This document shows, in pieces, positions 44,252-55,472 of a DNA stretch of 64,000 nucleotides. The notes under the pieces are model-generated. The model searched no databases. It was not told the DNA's origin and saw only the letters and a list, made by a program, of their open reading frames with translations. Each line of letters starts with the position of its first letter. Positions within the stretch are counted from its first letter, which is position 1. Location of the stretch: the NCBI RefSeq assembly GCF_028389875.1, contig NC_084702.1, forward strand, positions 38,129,053-38,193,052, given 5' to 3'. A program made the translations under genes and the position numbers. This stretch comes from Rhea pennata (lineage: Eukaryota > Chordata > Aves > Rheiformes > Rheidae).

Positions 44252-47201
44252 CTGTATAGAAAATACAATATCAAACATTAACTACATCATGAATGTTCAT
44301 AAAAATGTGCTAAAATTACCTTACCAAGGTAGACATCTACAAGAATATTCTAATGAGACACAGCTAATGTTTATCTGAGTGTTTAAAGGAGACTAGTAAG
44401 ATAGGTTTCCTCATCTTGCAGCTGAGTAATTGTCACTTGGTAGACCGCAGACACTTAAGATCTGTTATTACTGACCACATGCAAAACCTGTGTAGACTAA
44501 TATTCATCACAATCTCTACTTGTTTTTCTGTGCACTAATGTAACTCAATATGACGGAAACACTCTTTTTGATTTAAACTCTCTTGATTTAATGAGTTCAA
44601 AAATTGAACTATACGCTGTAAGTAGAATAAAATATTGAAAGAATTAAGTAATCACTTTTAGGCTAAACTACATGTTAGAGATAAATATCAGACAACCTTG
44701 TTTGTGCCCAGGTGGCACTAACTGCTCAACATAAAGACAGATAGAAAAGCAGTGTGCCTTGTGGACCCTTCTTTAAATATTTCTAATATTCCAAAATAGG
44801 AAACAAGAGCATACAATATCCACAGGTAAAGTTCGATAATTTTACCATTTTAAGAACAAGTGTTAGAATACATACTACAACACTGAAACAAAACAAGAAA
44901 TAACCTATTGTGATTAGACTACAGAAGTAACAAAATCTCAGCACGTTTTTGCACTCCTAATTTTATCAGATTAAGTAATACATACCTGTTCTTCTGTTTT
45001 TGAGAGGCTGGTCTTCAGTATTTCTAAAAATAAAAATATTATTTAGGATTTTTCATGAAATTAGTAATAAGAAGCATTTGCGAATAGAGAGTGGTCATCA
45101 AAATACTTGTGTAATGACTTTAAGTCTTATAACATGCAAAAAACATTTCTTCCTGTTTGTTAAAATAAGTAAAAAAGAAATAGAAGTATTCAGATGTGAT
45201 TTAATTGAGATGCGTGTTTACTAAGGAATGCTAAATGTATGTCAGGACTAATGCAAATGTGAAAAAAATGCAAGTGTCAACAAAGCAGTGAAAGAGTGGG
45301 TTAAGTGAAAACATTGTAAGCTGTAAGTTTGTCTGAAGTTCTGCTTATTTGCTGACAGGTACCAACATAAAAAAAAAAAAAGAAAAAATAAATCACAACA
45401 ATTTCCCTTACTAGCGGAAAGCAGGGAACAGAGAACCCCACAAAAGAAAAGGGTTACCTTCTATTTTGGGATTTCTGATTAGGGGCAGACAGCAGACTGC
45501 AGAACACCGATTCCAGTTTCTCTGCTTTTGCATGTAGCTTTCCTTCTTCTCTGACCAAATCTCGCGCTGTCCTAGGCACTGCGTTCTTTTCCTTCTTCAG
45601 TGGTTTTCCCTGTGGTCTGTTCTTTTCATTTATTGAAGAAAAGTCACTAACTGCTGCTATCTTTTTCTTTCTTTTTACTTTGCCAATGAAGAAATCATCG
45701 TTGCTATCACTGTCAGAGTCCGACGTCTGGTTATAAAACCTTTCTTCGGTACTATCATCAAAGTACTCTTCCTCATTAAGCTGTTCCAGGTCGCTAACAT
45801 CACCGACAGACTCTTTCGTTGCAGTGAATTTGTTCATGCTTATGGGTTTTTTCCTCTTTAGATAGTCAAATTTCTTTCCCCCATTATTCTGAGTGACTGC
45901 TCGCCCTTCTACTGCCTGTAACGAAGCTTCTTTCGGAGAGCACGCTTTCTCGCTTCCCACAATTTTCTGCTCGTAATCACTCTCACAAAGTTCTTTCTCT
46001 GTGTTGGCTCCTATTTTCGTACTCGTTTTTGTTTTGTCTTCACATGCTTGCTGGTTTTGAACGACTTTAACAACTTGGTCATCCAGATTGCTATTGGGAG
46101 GTTGTGCCGACTTAGGGTATTCTTCTGATTTATCTTTTATTGAAAGATGGGTGTTGGCTGGTTTCTTTCTTGCATCCTTAAAAGCTTTTACAGCAGCTAC
46201 AAACATGGCAGAAAAACATCTTGTTCGCATTTACACGTGACAGTATATGCCTTATCCTAACAAAACATTTTTACGAGTTAAATTTATTGTATTAAGTATA
46301 TTTTGAATGTCTATCAATCAGTTACTGAACATATGGGGCAAAGAATGCCTTAGAGTATAATGGCAATGAAAGTAGGGAAAAAAAACAGCTTGAAATTATT
46401 ACTGAGTCAATACACTGTTTTTGAACTTAGGTTTAACTGTGAGCTCATCTTTCAACAAGTTATCTGCAGTTCATAGTCATGCTCGTTTAGGGCAATACCT
46501 TGCGTGTAAAATCTGCAAAAAATAGTAAATTGCTTAAATATAATTAAATGGGTATTTGACACAGTTTCTTATTAATGAAACAACTTCATGGCATTATCAC
46601 GAGGATTTTACCCTTTTTAACATCAATTTTCATTGGAATATTTGAGTTTACAGAGAAATGCAGATATCTTAAAGAACCAGGAACAATTCCCCCAGGACCT
46701 TGGGAATAGTTTCTAAAGAAGCTCAGTGGAGCTATTTGTGAAATCTTTTTGATGTCTGAAAATCCAGCTGTAATGCTCCTTTTACCACTGTATCTACTTG
46801 TTAGTATTCTCATTGCCAGTTCAGTCTTACCTATTTTAGAGATATTCCATCACAACCATTGGCCTTTTAGAATTCCCATTACAAGCACTGCTTGTCCTAC
46901 AGTCCAGACCTTAAAATGCTATGGCATACTGTCATATATGGACCTGTTTCAACCAATATACATGACTACAAACTTGTCATACTCGGTTCACTGCAGCTAG
47001 TTAAGGTGGTAGCAGAAGCTGATAATACCTACTGCGTGTTCATGTCAGGAATATACAGGAACACAGTAACATCTCTGTAAGCTACACAGTAATAAACAAG
47101 TTAGCATACTATTTCATACCTTTAAGGTCAGCAATTTTGGATTTCAAGATGGGGTGTGTTGCAAGTCTTGCAATGGCTCGCTCCGTTGCGGTAGAATTTG
47201 G
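44064..47201 (-). CDS. SRFBP1: Serum response factor binding protein 1, 3' part of gene (four exons)
   Basis: Reverse-strand join 47201-47120, 46196-45458, 45023-44986 and 44251-44064: 1047 nt, 348 residues to the stop. Recognised by STATERAIARLATHPILKSK then IADLKAAVKAFKDARKK, by the acidic block EEEYFDDSTEERFYNQ followed by a Ser/Asp run and DDFFIGKVKRKKK, and by the terminus LHPSWEASKK through AFQGKRIKFDD. All three match human SRFBP1 (429 residues). In the family this is a nuclear/nucleolar BUD22-like protein that binds SRF and is linked to ribosome biogenesis. The middle is low-complexity and poorly conserved. Phases agree at all three junctions. By comparison with human, about 88 amino-terminal codons are missing; they were not found within 47202-64000. 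Convergent with LOX. Confidence 0.93.
44252..44985 (-). other. SRFBP1: SRFBP1 intron before the last exon
   Basis: 734 bp, donor GTATGT, acceptor TATACAG, read on the - strand. Nothing else is recognised. Confidence 0.85.
44986..45023 (-). CDS. SRFBP1: SRFBP1 38-nt micro-exon
   Basis: It joins the preceding exon in phase 2 and exits in phase 1, encoding NTEDQPLKNRRT. Acceptor TTTTTAG, donor GTATGT. Support comes from splice sites, matching phase on both sides and basic composition; this region is not well conserved with mammals, so the exact exon is slightly less sure than its neighbours. Confidence 0.8.
45024..45457 (-). other. SRFBP1: SRFBP1 intron
   Basis: 434 bp, donor GTAACC, acceptor TTTTTAG, read on the - strand. 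It contains an A-rich tract near 45369-45388. Confidence 0.85.
45458..46196 (-). CDS. SRFBP1: SRFBP1 large central exon
   Basis: 739 nt, from acceptor TTTGTAG to donor GTAACC. It begins AAVKAFKDARKKPANTHL and ends SAPNQKSQNR. It contains the acidic Ser/Asp run SDSDSDSNDDFF, a likely casein-kinase-type target, and the basic patch KVKRKKK, a plausible nuclear localisation signal. The open frame continues upstream of the splice acceptor to 46230, but that part (MRTRCFSAMFV) is intronic. Confidence 0.95.
46197..47119 (-). other. SRFBP1: SRFBP1 intron
   Basis: 923 bp, donor GTATGA, acceptor TTTGTAG, read on the - strand. The frames on either strand at 46586-47080 have no domain signature. Confidence 0.85.
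47120..47201 (-). CDS. SRFBP1: SRFBP1 exon with the conserved ATERAIARL block
   Basis: 82 nt encoding PNSTATERAIARLATHPILK then SKIADLK, entering in phase 0 and leaving in phase 1 at donor GTATGA. The human protein has the near-identical PDSTATERAIARLAVHPLLK. The upstream acceptor is TTTTTTGTAAAG. Confidence 0.93.
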
Positions 47202-50200
47202 CTTTACAAAAAAGATTAAAAGGAATGAACTCAACAAAGACAACTTGCATAGGTATGAGTTACACTACCATGCTTCCTCAACCCATTCTGGACCAGTGAC
47301 TGAGGAGGACAAACTTGTTACACAGTCATGCCTCAGTATACCTTAGCCCTCCCATACTGTCGTAACTTTGAATAAGGAACAAATCTAACTGCACAAATAT
47401 TGGCAGAAGCATAACAGGTATGCTCTTCTGCAATTTCTCAGTTATTGAATAGGCAAAATATGATTTCTATATTTAACGTAGACTACACCATATGTTTCAG
47501 GCCTAAAACACATTCACTGATTCTTACACACGTAAAGCAAATTTATGAACCTCCCGAAAAGAACGTTGTATTGATAGAAGGCATTCTGTATCAAGGAATA
47601 AGGCAGCTTATGAGTAGAGCAGTCCAAATGCCATTAAAGTCAGCAACATGATATAGCAGATACTGAAGGACTATACAATAAGTGTGGGTAAGTAAGGGGG
47701 AAAATCAAATCTGATCTTAAATAATCTTGAATGTGATGTGGTATGGGAACTCTGTAGACTGATTCAAAGATCAAACGTTATCTTAACACGGGTAACTACA
47801 TACTGGAAAAGCTAGTTCAGTTTCAAGTTCTTGTTATCACTCTGTTAAAGTGCGAGAGTGGTATATGAGGTGACTTCAAATATATTTTTGGCTTTTGTTT
47901 GAGGGGAGGGGAAGTGGGCGTACAGGCTTGTAAAACAAATTCAGCAGGAGACTTTCTTAAAGCCTGCAACAGAACTCTTTGGCGGGGGGGGGGGAGGAAG
48001 ACACCTTCCCCTGCTCCTCCAAATGGTACAAGCACGACCTAGCACATCAGCAATGCATGCTCAAGTATCTCTCTGTGGGACACAAGAGTGCTTAAGGGGG
48101 AATCTTACCAGGCTATATGGACCTTTCCCTCAAGGGCAGTTTTCCCCTTAATATAAACAGTTACATAATCACTGGCAGAGACTGATGGGCACTCGATGCT
48201 GAGCACTGATGTCGAGGACTGTTTCAGTGCTTGGGTCTGAAGGATCACAAAACTTGGGCTCTTACAAATTCTTGCTAGATTTCCCAATAATGAAGACACT
48301 ATACCAGATGTCTAAGTCTTTCTAAATGCAGAGGTGTTAAATTTGGGGCACAAATGCTTCTCAACCAATGCACAAAGCACATTTAACATTTTTTCAACTT
48401 AGCTCTAGAGCTTATGGAATACTGTTCTGGATATGTTCCTTTCTCCTCAAGTCCTGTTATTACCAGATTATTTCTTCAGGTCAAGGAAAACTGGAAACCA
48501 TTTCCTCTGTAGCCTGCCTACAGTGCTACAGACTGGTTTACTCTCAGGCTAATCTAGCTTTGCAAACTTGGAGACTGAACTTTGATTCCCATGAGACAGT
48601 GCTGCATGCTGCAACCAGATTCCTGGGACAGCAAGCTCATATTACTGAAGATCAAATGGTATTTTCTTTGGAGATTTTTCTATAACTGGAAAATGTATTT
48701 CTGAACTTAATTAATATACTTTTCCCCTCAGCTACTTCCTGTGGGTTTTGAAAGAATATACCATGAAGTTCAGTAAGCAGCAGCAGCAGCTTCTGTGCAA
48801 CATCTGGTGTCCTTTAATTCAAGTATTTATAGAAAGGGCTTAAGCATATACATGCCAATTTATATGGAATAAACACATTTTTTCCTTACAGCAAAATACT
48901 TCACAAGCACTATTTACACCGATAGACTGCAGCCAACAAACATACAATGTGACATACACATTCTTAAAAACTTTTTATTCTTTGGCAAATCCAACGTTAA
49001 ATTCATTTCCCCTTAAGTATTTTCCAGTACGTAAAATATTGTCAGAAAATAAAATATAGTAGAAAAATGTCAACTTTATCTACAGCAAGAGCAACATCCT
49101 TCCCCCTCCCCCATGTCTGCTTACGCAAATACTAGATTTGTAATTACTTATTCTCACAAGTCCGTGCTACTGCTTGCATTACTTTGCACTAATACTTGTT
49201 TCTTTCATGCAAGAATGTCCTAATATTTTCCATAGGAACTTCTCCTCATTCAGTACCCAAGCGAGAAGCTGCAAAATGAACAAAGCAACTGAGCAACTTC
49301 CCAGTGAAAGGTTTTAAGCTACCTGCAGAGGAACCTCAAAGTCAAAGTTTCCTCAAACTTTTAATGTTGGAAAGTGATGCATTATTTCAGCATATACTAT
49401 TAAAGATGCTTATGTGTCATCACTGCTACACTTCGTTAAAACTCCATCCAGACATTCAACAGAATTGACTGCAATCTTCCAATTTCGAGAGGTCTGAAAA
49501 TACAAAAGCTTGCATCAACAAGCACTTCTCATCCTGAATGCTAAATGTTGACAGAAACAGAAACCTCAAAACATAACCTGCCAGCTATAGCATGATAAGA
49601 TAGCACAGTACATACTTTTATTTTCATCTTTGATTTTTGCACAAGAAGCAGTTGCCTGGCTATAAGTCTCACCTGATAAAACCACCTAGACTACTACTAG
49701 AATATCAGCTAGATCACAGGACAGTGCTGCCAAATGGGTAATGTTTGGTGGCCCTGCATCTGTCATGTTAAATAATCTGTTATTTAAAATAACAATATTG
49801 AAATGAAGCCAGCTAGAAACCCCACAGATAAGTATATGGTACGTAGAACGCAACAAAACATATCACATGAAGCCTCGAAGCATGTTATGCTCAAGTTCTT
49901 AAATTAACGGTAAAGGCAGTCTAACATAAAGCGCCTAACAGCAATCCCAAATTCCCAGCCAAAACAAGATGTCATTGCAATAGTAGCAGCTTAGGGGAGG
50001 AGCTATTTCTCTACTAACCATACAGAATACGTACTAATCCCTATGCTCTCCCCAGAGCTGTAACTTGTTACAGCTGTCTTTCGTAAGAGCAGGAAAACTG
50101 TGGATACCGTTAGCTCCATCCTGCTGTGGAATACGACCCTTGGGAAGCAGTTATTTTCTCACCATGAAACGCTGCTAGATCTCTGCCTTATGCCTGTAAG

Positions 50201-50678
50201 ATACGCGGTATACAACTTGGGCTATCAGCCCAAATGAGACTTCGGAGTGAGAGGCACGTGGTTATTGATACCAGCTGTAGTAGCAGATTTTCTCCCAGCT
50301 CCTGGCAGGGAGACACAGTTTGTTGAGTGGGTGCCCCTCGTAGTAGAAGGACGGAGCAATTAGGGAACACGTGAAACTGATCTTGACTGGATGTGGAAGG
50401 AGTTTAAAAGAGAGCGGATCTCCCAAATATAGCACTAGCAGAGAGGAATCCAGGAGTATGTATAGGAAAGAACTAAATGCTTCAGATTCTGCACTGGAAA
50501 TGCAGGTATTGTCAGTCTTATTCAGCTGAGTCAGTCTTCCCAGCTTTCCATGTAACTTCAGAGGCATGACTAGGGATGATGGTAAAGGGGTTATGAAGGA
50601 TTAGTTACACTAGCATAATAGCTGCACAGGTGGGACACTCTCTTACAGCAATTAAATCAGTATGAATCTCAAGGCAAC

Positions 50679-50702
50679 TTTTTTTTTTTTTTTTTTTTTT
50701 TT
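50679..50702. repeat. T24 homopolymer
   Basis: An uninterrupted T24 on the + strand inside the inferred SRFBP1 intron. It is the longest homopolymer noticed in the window, and its exact length is unreliable in any assembly. Confidence 0.9.
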
Positions 50703-53700
50703 AATAGACTAAGTAAAAGTTTTCAATTGAAGCTAGAACACACATCCCAGAAGATCTATTACCTTTGCAAAAACTTGTCAGGAAAATGTCTTTTTATAAA
50801 AAGCTTTACTGACCAATTTCACAAAAAGCATCAGGATAACCCTTACACCTTCCCCTTGAGTTGTTTCTTGTTCTTTTCACATCTAGGAAAAGCTTGCATC
50901 AGTTCACACCATCAAGGTAATTGTATCAGGAAAGTATCTGGATTTGTACTTTTACCTTGCAAGTTCTACAGGACTTGAAGATCCAAAGCAACACGGGGTA
51001 CTCTAGGCTATTTTTTAGTTCACCTGCAGAACTACACCTACCCCTGCAGCAGGCAGGGCTTTAGAGAACTGCCTGGCTGACCTTGAACTGAGGACAGTAT
51101 AACATTGATCGGCATCTCATCACTGACTTTGGAGGAGGTTTCAGGAGGAAGCATCAAATTCTTCTAAATAACATGGAGGTGCTTACACTGTTCTAATTCC
51201 ATTTGCGTATTTGGATCAAAGCTATCCTTGGCCCCATAATTTGTTCATTTAGATTTACCTCCACACCTACAACCAGTTTGGCTCATCTTAGTTCTCCTAT
51301 TAAAAAGGAGAACATTTCTATTATTTCTGTTGTCATCTCTTCTTCTTTCAAAATGAAGAATTTCAACATATGAAAGAAATTCAAACACAAATTATCAGAT
51401 TTCCTTTTGTTCTCCCCTCCATGCACGATGAAAAATACATTCTGTCCAAGCAATTTAAATAGTCTAAAAGCCCTTTAAGCAGCCCAATACAGCACTTCAG
51501 TGTTACAAATTTTGTTACAAAACACAATTTATTAGGTGTATAGAAGAGTCAATAGGTTTTCTCTGGATTAGCCTGCCACAACTAATTTAGCTAACCATAC
51601 ATTTCTGAGAGGTAAATGCTTATTTTTCAGATTGGGAAATGGTCAAAAAGAAATGGAGCGTTTCATCCCAAACTGCCATAGTGGTCTACAGCAGAGCTTG
51701 GCATGAAACCCAGAGCTGCCAAAGTACTAATTACGTACTTAGCCTAGTACTAATTCTTTCCTTCTTTTTATCCCTAAAATCACTGCCATGCTTGTTTCGA
51801 TAAAAAGATCCAGAATAAGTTAGACATGGATTCTTAATCATCTTATCACGGTGAGCAGGATAAACCAGGTGCAAGCTGAAACTGCAAGACTGTGGGAGAA
51901 ACGCAGTTGCTGCTGACTCTTCCTCGCTTCTTCCAGGGCTAGTAAGACATCGTCTCTACAAGCCTATCAGTTTGGCATCTCATACAAAGACGAGATCCAT
52001 TTTTGAAGAAAAAAGTGCCCATTTCTCAAGGTGATGAAAGCAGACATAGAGCAAGCACTGTGCCAAATCCCCCACGCAGTGATCCCCAACACTGAAACCT
52101 CTGTTGGCTGTTAAGAAAACCTAAAGTCACACTGAAGGGCATTTTAAGCCACTGTATAACATGGACAAATTCCCGCTCCAGAGCGGCTGCAAACAAAATA
52201 TTCTTCATATGGGACTTCAGAGATTCCTTATATTGTTTTAAATTTAAAGAAGTTATCTAGTTGTACAGATATATCTAGTTAAATTCTAAACACTATAAAA
52301 AATTGCAGTTTTTCTTACTTATAAGAATTCAAATAAATAAAACAAGCAACAGTACAAATACTACATGCTTTTACATTTTATGTATACCTGTGTATATAAT
52401 ATGTGCCCATTCTTTTGATATTTGAAGCACTGTAAATATCTGAGCTTTGCCAAATTGTGTAAAATAATTGGGCAAATAGCACAATAAAATAGATGCCAGT
52501 TTTTTTTTTTTTTTTTTTTCTTAAAGGCAAAAAAACAATGATAATGAGAAAGAAAACAGGCAAGTCTAAATATGATGAAACAGAAATACCAAAGCAAAAA
52601 ACATAATTTTGTAGGGGATGAGGATCAAAATGAAACTCAGATCACGCACAGTAGCTATGAACAATACATAAAGAAAAGGTCTTTGCTACAAAATTCACAT
52701 AGACTTCCTCAGAGGAACGTCATGAAATTTGGAGGAAAGCTTAAGGTTTATATATAGATTAATTTGACAACCACTATATATTACATCAGAAACCACACTG
52801 ACTGTTTCCCAAAAAATAAGCATATTGAAAAGCTCACAGACCATTTGCTAGTAACTGGCCACCTAGATTGAGGGCCTGGAGGACCAAAATAAGCAGTCTT
52901 TTCCAAAAGAGGTGTTAAACTGGCCAATATTAATAAAAAAAGACATTTGAAAAATACAGTTTCTACCGTTTGAAAAAATGAACAAACAAAATCAACTATC
53001 TATACCTGCTTATTTTTAAAAGAGAGAACAGAAGCAGAAAGTAGACCACTAATACTCAGCAGTGTTGCAAGGCAACAAGGAAACAATTTTACGCGTTAGC
53101 CACAACCTGAGCGCCTCTGTGTCTCCCAAGATCCGAGTGTGCATCACAGACATACCCAAACACACTGAGTGGAAGCTGATGGTAGAAAACAAATTGGTGA
53201 GACAGAGGGATGATCTCTAACATATTAAAACAGCTTAACGGGTTAAGAAGTTCGTAACACTCAGCCTTTGACGAAGCCGAGGAGTTCCAGATTTGAGTCC
53301 TCCTCCAATCTCCTTATGAAGTCAAACTGGTGACAAAATTCTGTGCGTGACTTCTAGGGATTGTAACCTTGAGATATCACTGCAGTATTTCACTGCAAGA
53401 CAGGTGTTCAAACCATGAAGTATAACTTGCCAGCTGCAGCCCAATAAAGTAACATACGTGTATGAACAAATGCAAGAAAGTTTGTAACTTTTCTTAAGTG
53501 GTATTAATGGAAAAAGTTGGCATACTTCAGATCTTCAGATTTTAAAAGAAAGGCAAAGCTCTAGAACTAAGTAATAACTGAAAATAATTGCTTAGCATTT
53601 AACCAGATATGTACCACATGACTTCTAATGGAAAAGGTATCAAATTTATCCCTAATAACAAACCTTGTATTGCTTAGACCTTCACATGTACAAGTATTCC

Positions 53701-54125
53701 AAGCAACACTTCACTCATACATAAATGATGTATTGTCAGGTCAATGTCTTCTAATAAAACTCTAGAGAGAGATGTATTTATGTTCAAAGTACTACTGAAA
53801 AAACTAAATACAAGAGCCAGGGATTGAGGGGCACAGAAGACTTGCAGACTTCATGGATACTGCACACACTAACCAGGGATAGGCCATCTTAGAATATGCT
53901 ATTCAAAACAAGACAAGATTTCTTGGCATGCTACAAAGCAATTTTTGTGCACAATTGAAAACAGATTTCTTTTAATCTATATGTTTTTCAAGCACTTTCT
54001 GAAAAAGACAATGGAAATACAAATTCAGCTCACTGAAAAACTATTAAACATCCGAGATAAACATGCTGATTCCTTGGCACCAAAACACAGATTTTCCATC
54101 ATTAAGTCTATTGAAGGAGTAAATG

Positions 54126-54151
54126 TATCGTTAGAACTTACTCTAACGATA
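54126..54151. repeat. Perfect inverted repeat, 10-bp arms, 6-nt loop
   Basis: TATCGTTAGA, loop ACTTAC, then TCTAACGATA. The arms are exactly complementary and each contains a CpG, which is uncommon in this AT-rich stretch. Confidence 0.9.
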
Positions 54152-55413
54152 AACACATGTCAGATACATATGGAAGCCCTGATATTGCTTGAGCAAATTA
54201 GCAACAGATGAATACAAAACAAATGGAAATCCTGTATGACCACATTTTACAGCAGGTATTTTACCATATGGCACACAGAACAATCAACTTTACATGTAGA
54301 GACTCCCAGGCATCTTCTTACAATATTATTAGTTAAGTCCAGAATGCGGAGGTTTTCCAGCATGCAATCACTCAGCTGTGTCAATCATCACGCAATTACT
54401 TGTATTCCAAAAGAAGGAAAACGAGATCATTACCCTTTAAATTTGGTGCTGTTATACTTTTGCTAAGTGGTTAGTTACTTCACATTTCCCATATAATCTC
54501 TTATCTAGTGGTCTCGCCACCAACTACTAATACATTATAAATCTGTGCTCTCAGTATACCTCACCATAGCTTTCTATGTAGCCAGGCTTAACAGCTATAT
54601 TCAATGCCAACACATCACATCATTTTTTTTTTTAATTCTTGTAATTCAAGAATGTATCATTTATATCTTCTACAGTTAATTTTTAAAAGTTTCAAGCACT
54701 AGTGCCTCCACCACTTATTGTATAGTATTCCAGTGTTAACAGACTGATAGGCCTCATATTGAGCTGAAAGAGCCCTCTTGATTCCATAACGTCTTTTCTT
54801 TTTCCTTTTTTTTTTTTTTTTTTGTCTTTATAGCTCTTAATTTCTTAACTGTGAGCTACAGCACTTTAAAAACTAATCTGAATAGGAAAGGTGGGGAGGG
54901 AGAAATCAGAATGGTTTTGTACTTTATTTCTATATGATTTATAACAAAAAGCTGAAAGACTTTCACATAAAAGTAAAAAGAGCAAAAGACAGCAGCAGCT
55001 GTTTTTCATTTTAGAAATATCAGGAATGTCAGAGATTTGTTTTTTGTGATCTGTAATGCAATTCTGAGTCACAGTACAAAGTATATATACACACACAAAG
55101 AGTTTTCTGTCTGTAATATGTGAGCAGCTGATAATCAGTTTTCAACATAAGTAATTACAATTGTTTATACAATATCAGAATTAAACATAACTTAACACAG
55201 TACGTTCTATAAGCAACAGAATAATGAAACACTTAACAGATGTATATTCCATTTTATATCCTCTTTCCTTGCAGAGATCATCTGTGCCAACTTCATGGTG
55301 TCTCTCAAAATAAGATGAACTACAGTTACCTTTCCCTCACTGGCAACACTGAGGTGTTTCTCAACCTTTTCAGATGGGAACTGTCGCACACAAATAACCT
55401 GCTGGAACTTATC

Positions 55414-55472
55414 ACCCTTAAAACCAACCTTACTAACCTTATTAACCCTTAAAACCAACCTTATTAGCCTTG
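55414..55472. repeat. Two-copy tandem duplication, 31-bp period
   Basis: ACCCTTAAAACCAACCTTAC at 55414 recurs as ACCCTTAAAACCAACCTTAT at 55445. The second half-units are also similar (TAACCTT and TAGCCTT). Confidence 0.85.

Noticed and set aside
46197-46230. ATG at 46230 as the SRFBP1 start codon
   Set aside because: The preceding stretch is an intron with a TTTGTAG acceptor, and the upstream exon 47201-47120 joins in phase and matches the family.
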